Assembly (NCBI GenBank): GCA_964516515.1 | Contig: CAZEYA010000039.1 | Location: forward strand, 1 to 26,412 | Source: JANNOG01 sp964516515 | GTDB lineage: Bacteria; Actinomycetota; Actinomycetes; Actinomycetales; JBBAYJ01 | Direction of reading: 5' to 3' | DNA: 26,412 nt | Shown here: positions 7,917-16,614 of the stretch, one piece after another | Position numbering within the stretch: position 1 is the stretch's first letter | Layout: each line of letters starts with the position of its first letter | The notes under the pieces: generated by a model | Told to the model about the DNA's origin: nothing | The model's database searches: none | What the model saw: the letters and a program-made list of their open reading frames with translations, nothing else | Translations under genes and position numbers: made by a program

Positions 7917-9275
7917 GTGCGACTGCTGGATCGGGTGGCATACACCTCCGACGGTGCGCTGCGCCCCAACGCCCTGGTCCGTGCCGCCCAGGTGTTCCGG
8001 TGGGGAGCGCTGGCGTGGCTCGCGGTGCTGGTCGCCACCGGCATCCCGCAGTTCGCCACCCCCTGGCTCGGCTGGGTCGTGCTCGCGCTGATCACCGGCT
8101 GGACCGTCGCGCTGACCATGACGCGGCCGCGCTGGTCGATCCCGCTGCTCGCGGTCGACCTGACCATTGCCGTGGCCCTGCTGGTCGTCGACGTCGAGAC
8201 CGGCTACTTCGCCACCATCTACCCGATCGCCGCCCCACTGACCTGGGCGGCGGTGCATGGTTTCCGGCACGGCCTGTTCGCCGGCGGAGCGATCGCGGCC
8301 GTCCTCATCGGCACTCACCTGGTCCTCGGCCTGGAGCCGGGGGCACCCACGATGTACGTGGTCTCCGACGCCTTCACGATCATCCTGGCGATCAGCGGGG
8401 TGGGGGTGGTGTCCTCGCTGCTGCGCCGATCGACGGCGGCGCTGCTGGCGGCGCAGGCCGAGGAGCTCGCCGCCCGTGAGGCCGCGGCCCGCCTCGCCGA
8501 GCGCGACAGCCTGGGACGTAAGATCCACGACTCCGTGCTGCAGTCGCTGACGATGGTCCACAAGCGCGGTCGCGAACTGGCGGCGCAGGAAGCGGTGCCC
8601 GGCTCGGACGTCGCCCGGCTCGGACGTCGCCCGGCTCGCCGAGCTCGCTGCCGCGCAGCAGGTGGCGNNNNNNNNNNNNNNNNNNNNNNNNNNNNNNNNN
8701 NNNNNNNNNNNNNNNNNNNNNNNNNNNNNNNNNNNNNNNNNNNNNNNNNNNNNNNNNNNNNNNNNNNGCCCGGCTCGGACGTCGCCCGGCTCGCCGAGCT
8801 CGCTGCCGCGCAGCAGGTGGCGTTGCGTGACCTGCTGCTGCGCACGACAGCACCGCCCGTAGGTGCTGCCTCGGTGCCCGCCACGCTCGCCGCCGCGGCG
8901 GCCACCGTGCGAAGTGAGCTCGACGTGGTCGTCAACGCCACGGAGGACGTCACCGTGCCGGCCGCCACTGCCGACTCGCTGGCAGCGGCGGTGGAGCAGG
9001 CGCTGCGCAACGTCGTCGCGCATGCCGGAACGGACCGCGCCTGGGTCTTCGCCGAGCGGGACGGCACGAACCTCGTCGTGAGCGTCCGCGACGACGGGTG
9101 CGGCTTCGTCTTCGACGCCGCGGCCCTGCGGCACGCCGGCCGCCTCGGCCTGTTGAGCAGCATTCAGGGCCGGATCGAGGATGTCGGCGGCACCCTGACG
9201 GTGACGTCTTACCCCGGGAAGGGCACCGAACTCGAAATAGTCATCCCGCTACCGTCCGGAGGAGGCACCCCATGA
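7917..9275 (+). CDS. MacS-like sensor histidine kinase (HisKA_3/HATPase), interrupted by an assembly gap
   Basis: NarL-class membrane sensor kinase. The N-terminal half (about residues 25-180) has around five transmembrane segments and resembles the MacS-type sensor region of actinobacteria. A short coiled linker leads to the dimerisation/phosphoacceptor motif GRKIHDSVLQSL, with H204 as the phosphorylated histidine. The HATPase domain shows EQALRNVVAHA (N box), DDGCGF (G1) and GRLGLLSSIQGRIEDVGG (G2). GTG start at 7917 with AGGGAG upstream. The middle carries 100 N, a 55-base duplicated flank and a 16-base tandem duplication. Removing these 171 bases gives an unbroken 395-aa protein reading SDVARLAELAAAQQVALRDLL through the region, as expected for the family. 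The stop overlaps the regulator start (ATGA). Confidence 0.88.
   Translation: MRLLDRVAYTSDGALRPNALVRAAQVFRWGALAWLAVLVATGIPQFATPWLGWVVLALITGWTVALTMTRPRWSIPLLAVDLTIAVALLVVDVETGYFATIYPIAAPLTWAAVHGFRHGLFAGGAIAAVLIGTHLVLGLEPGAPTMYVVSDAFTIILAISGVGVVSSLLRRSTAALLAAQAEELAAREAAARLAERDSLGRKIHDSVLQSLTMVHKRGRELAAQEAVPGSDVARLGRRPARRARCRAAGGXXXXXXXXXXXXXXXXXXXXXXXXXXXXXXXXXXPGSDVARLAELAAAQQVALRDLLLRTTAPPVGAASVPATLAAAAATVRSELDVVVNATEDVTVPAATADSLAAAVEQALRNVVAHAGTDRAWVFAERDGTNLVVSVRDDGCGFVFDAAALRHAGRLGLLSSIQGRIEDVGGTLTVTSYPGKGTELEIVIPLPSGGGTP
8601..8632 (+). repeat. 16-bp tandem duplication that shifts the kinase frame
   Basis: GGCTCGGACGTCGCCC occurs twice in a row (8601-8616 and 8617-8632). The second copy puts the kinase reading frame out (VARL then GRRPARRARC). 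The sequence to the right of the gap shows the same place with the good frame (VARLAELAAAQQ). Most likely a contig-end assembly error. Confidence 0.75.
8613..8822. other. Assembly gap of 100 N with identical 55-bp flanks
   Basis: Bases 8668-8767 are exactly 100 N, the conventional placeholder for a gap of unknown size. The 55 bases left of it (8613-8667) are repeated exactly on its right (8768-8822), so the two contig ends overlap and probably nothing is missing. Both copies encode the same stretch of the histidine kinase. Confidence 0.9.
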
Positions 9276-9934
9276 GGCATCGCATCGTCGTCGCCGACGA
9301 CCACCCGATGTGGCGCGACGCGGTGCGAGCAGACCTCGAACGCGACGGCGACCTGATCGTCGTGGGCCAGGCGGCCGACGCCACTACGGCGGTCGCGACA
9401 GCGGCGGCCCACCGCCCCGACCTCGTGCTGCTGGACCTGAACATGCCCGGTGGCGGCGGCGCGGCGGCGATCCCCAACATCCTCGAACGCTCACCGGCGA
9501 GCAAGGTCCTCATGCTGTCGGCCTCCGGCGAGGAGGCTGACGTGCTGGCGGCGGTGAAAGCCGGCGCCAGCGGCTACCTGCTCAAGAGCGCCACTGGGGA
9601 GGAACTGCTGTCCGCTGTGAGGGCTGTCATCGCTGGTGAGCCGGTGTTCTCACCAAGCCTGGCCGCCCTCGTGCTCGGTGAGTTCCGCCGGGTCGCTGCG
9701 GGATTGTCCGCAGAGGAGTCGATAGCCGGACCATCAGGACTGACGGCTCGCGAGACCGAGGTGCTGCGCCTCGTGGCCAAGGGCTACGCCTACCGCGAGA
9801 TCGCCGAGCGCCTGGTCGTCAGCGTCCGGACGGTGCAGAATCACGTCCAGAACATCTTCCGCAAGCTGCACGTGAACAGCCGCTATGAACTGATGCGGCT
9901 GGCGATGGACACGGGGTTAGACCGCCAGGAGTGA
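9272..9934 (+). CDS. NarL/FixJ-family response regulator
   Basis: A 220-aa regulator with an N-terminal receiver domain (acidic pair D9-D10, phosphoacceptor D55 in LLDLNMP, YLLKSA with the conserved lysine) and a C-terminal LuxR-type helix-turn-helix (LTARETEVLRLVAKGYAYRE, then SVRTVQNHVQNIFRKL). It should bind DNA as a dimer when phosphorylated by the kinase encoded just upstream. The ATG at 9272 overlaps the kinase stop as ATGA and has a strong GGAGGAGG upstream, so the two are translationally coupled. Target genes are unknown; the divergent acyltransferase gene and the operon's own promoter are plausible candidates by position. Confidence 0.95.
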   Translation: MRHRIVVADDHPMWRDAVRADLERDGDLIVVGQAADATTAVATAAAHRPDLVLLDLNMPGGGGAAAIPNILERSPASKVLMLSASGEEADVLAAVKAGASGYLLKSATGEELLSAVRAVIAGEPVFSPSLAALVLGEFRRVAAGLSAEESIAGPSGLTARETEVLRLVAKGYAYREIAERLVVSVRTVQNHVQNIFRKLHVNSRYELMRLAMDTGLDRQE

Positions 9935-9973
9935 CGAGCCGCTACTGTCGACGGCTGGCAGCGAGGAGGCCAC

Positions 9974-10240
9974 ATGTCAGAGCAGCCCGTCAGCAAAGAA
10001 GACTTCCTGTACCGGCCGTCGACCTACCGGGGCAAGGTGGATCCGGCCGCACTGGTGTTCAACGCAAACCTGCAGGAGTTCGCCCGCCGGGTGGGCTTCA
10101 TCTGCGACCTCGAGACCAGCGGCAAGATCCCGCCCAGCGATGCATACGAGCGGATCCGACGGCTGTGGGAGCAGCTGGACCTGTCACATCACACCCTCGG
10201 CATCGGCGAGCCACCGGCCGCGACGGACAGGCCGGAATAG
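9974..10240 (+). CDS. Conserved small protein (DUF7219-like)
   Basis: An 88-aa soluble protein with a very good ribosome site (GAGGAGG, 6 bases before ATG). The central part, VFNANLQEFARRVGFICDLE followed by TSGKIPPSDAYERIRRLW, resembles from memory a family of about 80-90 aa proteins that I associate mainly with cyanobacteria (DUF7219). No function is known to me. It lies 39 bases after the response regulator on the same strand and may be cotranscribed. A strong hairpin terminator follows it. No signal peptide, membrane segment or metal motif is visible. Confidence 0.75.
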   Translation: MSEQPVSKEDFLYRPSTYRGKVDPAALVFNANLQEFARRVGFICDLETSGKIPPSDAYERIRRLWEQLDLSHHTLGIGEPPAATDRPE

Positions 10241-10247
10241 ACGCCGA

Positions 10248-10277
10248 CGGCCGGGTGAGCGGTTGCTCACCCGGCCG
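10248..10277. terminator. Bidirectional hairpin terminator between the DUF7219-like gene and the cold-shock gene
   Basis: CGGCCGGGTGAGC pairs perfectly with GCTCACCCGGCCG, a 13-bp stem with a GGTT loop, lying between two convergent genes. There is no long T tract, which is common in high-GC actinobacteria. Confidence 0.8.
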
Positions 10278-10317
10278 GGATTGATCAGATCAGCGCCATC
10301 ACATCGGCGCGTTCAGA

Positions 10318-10521
10318 TCAGAGGGGGCGGACGTTGGAAGCCTGGGGGCCCTTCTGGCCGGGGGTGATGTCGAACTCGACGCGCTGGTTCTCCTCCAGGG
10401 AGCGGTAGCCGCCCGCCTGGATCGAGGAGAAGTGGACGAAGACGTCAGCCGCCCCGCCGTCGGGGGTGATGAAGCCGAAGCCCTTTTCGCCGTTGAACCA
10501 CTTGACGATGCCCTGTGTCAT
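10318..10521 (-). CDS. cspA: Cold-shock protein, CspA family
   Basis: A 67-aa single cold-shock domain protein. It has both RNA-binding motifs, KGFGFI (RNP1) and VFVHF (RNP2), in a standard-length OB fold starting MTQGIVKWFNGEKG. It binds single-stranded RNA and DNA and probably acts as an RNA chaperone. The ATG at 10521 is chosen because the family starts here and AGAAGG sits 7 bases upstream; the frame extends to 10584 but that part is not homologous. A strong hairpin lies in the presumed 5' leader (10587-10621). Confidence 0.95.
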   Translation of the reverse strand: MTQGIVKWFNGEKGFGFITPDGGAADVFVHFSSIQAGGYRSLEENQRVEFDITPGQKGPQASNVRPL

Positions 10522-10586
10522 GCCTGTGCCTTCTGTTTGGTGAGGTGGAGGTGGTGCTGCTGCAGTCGCATTCGGGTCGAACACGA

Positions 10587-10621
10587 CAAACGCCCGCCGG
10601 AGACAACTCCGCGGGCGTTTG
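10587..10621 (-). promoter_or_regulatory. Terminator-like hairpin in the presumed cold-shock gene leader
   Basis: CAAACGCCCGC pairs with GCGGGCGTTTG (11 bp). An inner GGAG/CTCC stem is separated by one bulged base and closes on an ACAA loop. On the minus strand the stem ends in a run of T (GTTTGTCG). It lies 66 bases upstream of the cspA ATG with no minus-strand gene close behind it to terminate, so a leader structure or attenuator is possible. It could instead end antisense transcription before the plus-strand oxidoreductase. Confidence 0.55.
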
Positions 10622-10712
10622 GTGAACGATCGGGGACTGCTACTGCAAGCGCCGCCAAGGCTAGCACAGGCAGCAGATCACTCACCCGGTCGTCCACTTC
10701 GCGCGAACTGCC

Positions 10713-10725
10713 TACGCTCACCACG
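10713..10725 (+). promoter_or_regulatory. Probable leaderless promoter (-10 TACGCT) for the FAD oxidoreductase
   Basis: TACGCT fits the actinobacterial TAnnnT -10 element and ends 6 bases before the GTG at 10725, so transcription would start at or next to the start codon. No Shine-Dalgarno is present, which agrees with a leaderless mRNA. Confidence 0.5.
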
Positions 10726-12125
10726 TGAAACGCTCGGACATCAGCGCCGCCCTGCGGTACGCGCGCCCCCGCTCGTTCTGGCTGGAGGACCCGGCCAGGC
10801 CCGACCAGCTCCCGCGGCTGGCGGGCGACATCCGCTGCGACCTCGCCGTGGTGGGCGGCGGGTACTGCGGACTGTGGACCGCGTTGCTGGCCAAGGAGGC
10901 CGACCCCGAGCGCGACGTCGTGCTGCTGGAAGCGGACGAGGTGGGCGGCGCGGCCTCTGGACGCAACGGCGGGTTCTGCGCCGCGAGTCTCACTCACGGC
11001 CGGGCGAACGGCGTGCAGCGCTTCGGCGACGAGATCGATCGGCTCGACAGGCTGGGCGCCGCCAACCTCGACGCGATCGAGGCGACGCTGGCACGCCACG
11101 GCATCGACGCGGAGTTCGAGCGGCGCGCCGAGCTGACCGTGGCGACGCAGGAATGGCAGCTGGCCGAGCTGCGAGGCGCGCACGAGTCCGGGTTCGCGGG
11201 CCCCGGCAGCCGACTGCTCAGCGCCGAGGACGTACGCAGCCGTGTGGACTCCCCGACCTACGTCGGTGGAGCATTGGACGCTGGCACCCTCGCCCTGGTC
11301 CACCCAGCCAAGCTGGCCTGGGGCCTGAAGCGGGCGTGCCTGTCACTGGGGGTGCGAATCGTCGAGCACACCCCGGTACATGCCCTGGAGGACGAGGCCT
11401 CGACGGTCGGCCTGGTCACCAATGGCGGGCGGGTCCATGCCGCCCAGGTTGCGGTGGCGACCAACGCGTTCGCGAACCCGCTGCGCTCGGCCCGCAGGTA
11501 CACGGTCCCGGTCTACGACTACGTGCTGATGACGGAGCCGCTTGACGCCGAGCAACTGGCGTCGATCGGGTGGTCGCAGCGCGACGGTATCTCCGACGCG
11601 GCCAACCAGTTCCACTACTACCGGCTCAGCGCGGACAACCGGATCCTGTGGGGCGGCTACGACGCCGTCTACTATTTCGGTCGGCAGGTGGCCAGCGCCT
11701 ACGACCATCGGGCGGCAACCTACCGACTTCTGGCCAGGCAGTTCTTCGAGACCTTCCCGCAATTGGCGGGGGTGCGGTTCAGCCATCGCTGGGGTGGGGC
11801 CATCGACACCTGCAGCCGCTTCTGCGTCATGTTCGGCACGGGGATGCGAAGTCGGGTGGCTTATGCCGTCGGCTACACCGGGTTGGGCGTCGGTGCCACC
11901 CGGTTCGGAGCCCAGGTGATGCTGGACTTGCTGGGCCATGAGCCGACCGAGCTGACGGAGCTGAAGCTGGTGCGCAGCAAGCCCACCCCCTTCCCGCCCG
12001 AGCCGCTGGCCTGGCTGGGCATCCAGGCGACCCGTGCGTCGATCGCCCAGGCGGATCGCAACGGCGGTAAGCGAAACCTGTGGCTGCGCACCCTGGACCG
12101 CTTCGGGCTCGGCTTCGATTCGTGA
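10725..12125 (+). CDS. FAD-dependent oxidoreductase, DAO family
   Basis: A 466-aa flavoenzyme of the D-amino-acid-oxidase/glycine-oxidase superfamily, close in layout to gamma-glutamylputrescine oxidase-like proteins. The Rossmann motif CDLAVVGGGYCGLWTALLAK (about residues 38-57) binds the FAD ADP part, and SGRNGGFC is the typical flavin-contact segment. The C-terminal YTGLGVGATRFGAQ is the second FAD-contact region. It probably oxidises an amine or amino acid to the imine with O2 or another acceptor; the substrate is not readable. The GTG start has no ribosome site but follows a TACGCT -10 by 6 bases. No cotranscribed partner is evident. Confidence 0.88.
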   Translation: MKRSDISAALRYARPRSFWLEDPARPDQLPRLAGDIRCDLAVVGGGYCGLWTALLAKEADPERDVVLLEADEVGGAASGRNGGFCAASLTHGRANGVQRFGDEIDRLDRLGAANLDAIEATLARHGIDAEFERRAELTVATQEWQLAELRGAHESGFAGPGSRLLSAEDVRSRVDSPTYVGGALDAGTLALVHPAKLAWGLKRACLSLGVRIVEHTPVHALEDEASTVGLVTNGGRVHAAQVAVATNAFANPLRSARRYTVPVYDYVLMTEPLDAEQLASIGWSQRDGISDAANQFHYYRLSADNRILWGGYDAVYYFGRQVASAYDHRAATYRLLARQFFETFPQLAGVRFSHRWGGAIDTCSRFCVMFGTGMRSRVAYAVGYTGLGVGATRFGAQVMLDLLGHEPTELTELKLVRSKPTPFPPEPLAWLGIQATRASIAQADRNGGKRNLWLRTLDRFGLGFDS

Positions 12126-12156
12126 TCACTGCCTGATCGCGGTCTGCGTCGGCTGG

Positions 12157-12600
12157 TCAGTCTCCCGGGACGGACAACCGGTCCAGGGCAGCCCTGAGGA
12201 GGGCACGCGCCCGGTCCGGGGGGAGCCGGGTCGGCTCGACCCGCGGCAGTGGCGGCCAGGCCGTCGAGCAGCGCCAGCAGGCCGGCGGCCTCCTGCCTCG
12301 TCTCGCCGCCGGACAGCTCGGGACGCATGTCCGACACGAGTGCGGCCAGGGCGTCCTCGAGTTGCTGCCAGTCCTGGTGATGCCGGGCTGCGGTTGCCTG
12401 GTCCACCGCCGCTCGCGCCAGCCGCTGCAACCACACGACGACAGCCGGCCGGTCGTCGGGACCGAGCCCGAGCAGGGCTTCGCACACATCGTGCAGCCGT
12501 CGGGCCTGGGATGACGTCGGGCGCAGGTGGCGCTCCAGATCGGCGACCAACTGCACGCCGATCCGGTCCATCGCCGCTTGCAGCAGCGCCTGCCACGTCC
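12157..12600 (-). pseudogene. TetR-family regulator remnant lacking its DNA-binding domain
   Basis: Translation gives ALLQAAMDRIGVQLVADLER and then a helical TetR ligand-binding/dimerisation domain (RRLHDVCEALLGLG, LLALLDGLAATAA). The frame then shifts near 12250, after which another frame supplies VEPTRLPPDRARALLRAALD and ends at a TGA at 12157. The usual 45-50 residue helix-turn-helix that precedes ALLQAA in the family is absent; the homology stops near 12600. So both an N-terminal deletion and a frameshift are seen. It cannot bind DNA as written. The same breakpoint also cuts a DinB fragment on the other strand. Confidence 0.7.
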
Positions 12601-12680
12601 GGGACGTGTTTCGGCTGTTCGATACCCGATTGCACCTGATGCTCTCCGAGGTCGACCCGCTGTTCGACAACTGGGACCGG
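12588..12680 (+). pseudogene. DinB/YfiT-like protein fragment
   Basis: The plus strand encodes CHVRDVFRLFDTRLHLMLSE followed by VDPLFDNWD, matching from memory the core helix and loop of actinobacterial DinB-fold proteins (the ACHVRDVFRLF...PLFPNWDQ pattern). About 30 residues survive out of about 170. Homology begins at 12588-12591 and ends near 12680, before the RNase J gene. No start codon or ribosome site fits. A head-to-head arrangement with the TetR remnant suggests both were truncated by one deletion. Confidence 0.55.
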
Positions 12681-12727
12681 TGCACCACCTGCACGACGTC
12701 GGCTGAGCCCCTCGAGCGGGCCCGGGC

Positions 12728-14412
<1,685 letters not shown>

Positions 14413-14413
<1 letters not shown>

Positions 14414-14425
14414 GTACCCACCGTA
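14413..14425 (-). promoter_or_regulatory. Probable leaderless promoter (-10 TACGGT) for RNase J
   Basis: On the minus strand TACGGT (14425-14420) is followed by six bases and then the GTG start, the same geometry as the oxidoreductase promoter at 10713. GGTGGG within it may also help ribosome binding. Confidence 0.45.
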
Positions 14426-14672
14426 TGCGTTGCGCTGGTCAAGCCCGCCTCTGGCCCAGGTCGGCTTGGCCTGGCGAACGGTGCGCCACTTCAAGGTGGC
14501 CCGGCCTGGTTCCGGCCGGGTCCTGCTGGAGCGCCTCTCCCAGCACATCCACAGCTGCCCCGCTGCCCCTTCTCAGCTTCCGACGGTTGCGTGTAAGGGC
14601 CGTCGGAGATCGCCCGCAGACGCAGTGCGGGCGGCCCGGCGGACCATGGGGATCGCCTGCGATTCTTACTCC

Positions 14673-15479
14673 GTGGACGCCACCCAACCGGCCGATGAAC
14701 GCTCGGCCGAATTGCCCGACCCCACACGCTGGTTTCGGCTCGACGGCAAAGTCGCGGTGGTGACCGGCGCGAGCTCCGGCCTTGGACTTGGATTCGTGCA
14801 GGCGCTGGCCGGGGCCGGGGCGGCCGTGATGCTCGGCGCTCGGCGCTCGGATCGGCTGGCGGCAGCTGCCACCCGACTGGGCGCGGCCGGGGCCCGCGCG
14901 GCGTGGTGCGCGACCGACGTGACCCGACCCGAGGACTGCGATCGGCTGGTCGAGGCGGCCGTGACGGCTTTCGGCAGGGTCGACGTGCTGATCAACAACG
15001 CAGGTCTGGGGACTGCCGTGCCGGCGCTGCGCGAGTCGCCCGAGGACTTCCGCCGGGTTCTCGCGGTCAATCTGGAGGGCGCGTACTGGATGGCCCAGGC
15101 GTGCGCCCGGGTGATGACGCCCGGCGCCAGCATCGTCAACGTCGCCAGCGTGCTCGGCCTGTCGCCGTCGTGGGCGCCGCAGGCCGCGTACAGCGCCAGC
15201 AAGGCGGGCCTGATCGGACTGACCCGCGATCTCGCCCAGCAGTGGTCGGGGCGTCGGGGCATCCGGGTCAATGCGCTGGCGCCGGGATACTTCGCCTCCG
15301 AGATGACCGAGCAGATCCCGGCGGAGACGCTGCAGCGGATCGTGTCGACGGCGAGCCCGCTCGGTCGGCTGGGCGAGCAGCGCGAACTCGACGCGGCCAT
15401 GCTGTTCCTGGCCTGCGACGCCTCCTCGTACATCACCGGCACGACGCTGGCGGTCGACGGCGGGATGACGATGCGCTGA
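14673..15479 (+). CDS. Short-chain dehydrogenase/reductase (SDR)
   Basis: Classical SDR of 268 aa. TGASSGLG (31-38) binds the cofactor, and GARRSDR after beta-2 suggests NADP(H). NNAG is present, and the catalytic set is S159, Y173 and K177 in AYSASKAG. The C-terminal ITGTTLAVDGGMTM is typical. It looks like the gluconate 5-dehydrogenase/3-oxoacyl-reductase-like group; the substrate is not known. GTG at 14673 is preferred because a GATTCT -10-like hexamer lies 6 bases before it; ATG at 14646 (nine residues longer) is the alternative, and neither has a strong ribosome site. It is divergent from RNase J across about 260 bp, where only a weak 7-bp stem (14500-14520) was seen. Confidence 0.9.
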   Translation: MDATQPADERSAELPDPTRWFRLDGKVAVVTGASSGLGLGFVQALAGAGAAVMLGARRSDRLAAAATRLGAAGARAAWCATDVTRPEDCDRLVEAAVTAFGRVDVLINNAGLGTAVPALRESPEDFRRVLAVNLEGAYWMAQACARVMTPGASIVNVASVLGLSPSWAPQAAYSASKAGLIGLTRDLAQQWSGRRGIRVNALAPGYFASEMTEQIPAETLQRIVSTASPLGRLGEQRELDAAMLFLACDASSYITGTTLAVDGGMTMR

Positions 15480-15490
15480 CTTCTGCGAGC

Positions 15491-15751
15491 TCAGCTGTCG
15501 AAATCCCGCCAGCTCATGTATTTGTCGCGCTCGTGGCCGCACCGACGGCACTGCTGGTAGTGCGCGCGGCGACCACCCACCTCGGGGTTGTTCCGGTCCG
15601 CCCACCAGTGGATACCGATCTGGCACAGCACCCAGGCCCGCCCCCGGTAGGCCGTCCGGGTCCAGCGCTCGGCCGGCGTGACACGGTCCGCCCGGTCCAG
15701 CACCCATCCCTTCGCGGTGTTGGGACCTTCGTGAGCGCGGTGGCGCACCAT
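15491..15751 (-). CDS. Small zinc-ribbon-like hypothetical protein
   Basis: An 86-aa protein from ATG 15751 (MVRHRAHEGPN). The C-terminal half reads CQIGIHWW, a spacer, then YQQCRRCGHERDKYMSW, so C-x4-H and C-x2-C could bind one zinc ion. It is basic and tryptophan-rich, with no signal peptide or membrane segment. I recognise no named family. It ends 11 bases from the convergent SDR stop. No Shine-Dalgarno is seen; GATCTT six bases before the ATG could be a -10 for a leaderless message. Function unknown. Confidence 0.6.
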   Translation of the reverse strand: MVRHRAHEGPNTAKGWVLDRADRVTPAERWTRTAYRGRAWVLCQIGIHWWADRNNPEVGGRRAHYQQCRRCGHERDKYMSWRDFDS

Positions 15752-15782
15752 GGGGAAAAGATCCGCCCGCCGTCGTGAACTG

Positions 15783-15956
15783 TCAAGGGGTGGCCGCGGC
15801 CGGAGCCACGGTGCCATGCCGGTCGTCGGCGAGCGCTGCGCGGCGCAGCAGGACGGCCTTGTGCGCCTGATCGGCCGCCACAGCGGCGGCGGCCGCCCAC
15901 GCCTGCCACCCGCCGCGCTCGCCCGCGCGCTCCAGCAGGTCCGCCCGCCGGCGCAT
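15783..15956 (-). CDS. Candidate 57-aa alpha-helical ORF or gene remnant
   Basis: ATG at 15956 opens a 57-codon frame reading MRRRADLLERAGERGGWQAW, then an Ala-rich helix, and ending APAAATP with TGA. Codon use has very high third-position GC, unlike random frames nearby, and it fills the stretch between the zinc-ribbon gene and the broken quinone oxidoreductase. There is no clear ribosome site, and its 5' end lies at the point where the opposite-strand gene is truncated. It may be the C-terminal piece of a lost gene. Not recognised. Confidence 0.35.
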   Translation of the reverse strand: MRRRADLLERAGERGGWQAWAAAAAVAADQAHKAVLLRRAALADDRHGTVAPAAATP

Positions 15957-16579
15957 CCGCCCTGCTCTGCCTGACTGCCGAGGGCGACCTGAAGGACGGG
16001 GAGACCGTCCTCATCGAGGGGGCTGGGGGAGGCGCCGGCGGGTTCGCCGTGCAGATCGCTGCGCTGCTGGGCGCGGCCGTCATCGCCTCGGCCGCCACAG
16101 CCGAGCGACGCCAAGCCGCCCGCGCCCTTGGAGCCGCGCACGCCGTCGATTCCACCAGCCCCGACTGGCCCGATCAGGTGCGCACCCTGACGAGTGGTCG
16201 CGGCGTCGACGTCCTGCTGCATGTCTCCGGCGGTGAGGTGCTGGGCCAGGCACTGGACCTGCTGGCGCCGTTCGGCCGGCTCGTCGTCGCGGGCCGGGCC
16301 GGCGGGCGGACGGGGGTGATTCCGACCGAGATGATGGAGCGCTTCCTGTATCGACCCTCGCTGCATCAGAGCATCCGGGTGTTCAACCTCGGCCTCTACT
16401 TCGGGATGCGCCCGGCCGAAGCCGGTGCGGCACTGGGCCGGCTCATCGGCTGGATCATCGAGGGTCGGGTCAAGGTGCCGGTGGGACATGTCATGCCGCT
16501 GGCGGCGGCCGCCGAGGCGCATCGCGTGATCGAGCAGCGACGCAGCGTTGGCAAGATCATCCTCAAACCCTGGCTGTAG
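15950..16579 (+). pseudogene. Quinone oxidoreductase-type MDR protein lacking its N-terminal domain
   Basis: The frame carries ALLCLTAEGDLKDGETVLIE, the NAD(P) loop GAGGGAGGFAVQIAALLGA, and the rest of a zinc-independent medium-chain dehydrogenase/reductase through VGKIILKPWL. The N-terminal GroES-like catalytic domain (about 130-150 residues in the family) is missing. Upstream codons are not homologous and hit a stop at 15776, and no ATG or TTG precedes the conserved part; the first start codon is a GTG at 16049, inside the nucleotide-binding fold. Up to 200 aa remain. Most likely a 5'-truncated pseudogene that would not fold into an active enzyme. Confidence 0.75.
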
Positions 16580-16586
16580 TGCCCGA

Positions 16587-16614
16587 ACCGGCACGCCTCA
16601 CCCGGCGTGCCGGT
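16587..16614. terminator. Hairpin terminator between convergent genes
   Basis: ACCGGCACGCC and GGCGTGCCGGT form a perfect 11-bp stem with a TCACCC loop. The stop codon of the minus-strand HNH gene lies in the loop, so the hairpin overlaps the end of that coding region and begins 8 bases after the plus-strand stop at 16579. Probably used in both directions. Confidence 0.75.

Noticed and set aside
14500..14520. Hairpin CCCGGCC/GGCCGGG between rnj and the SDR gene
   Set aside because: Seven base pairs in very GC-rich DNA between divergent genes; no T run and no reason for a terminator there.
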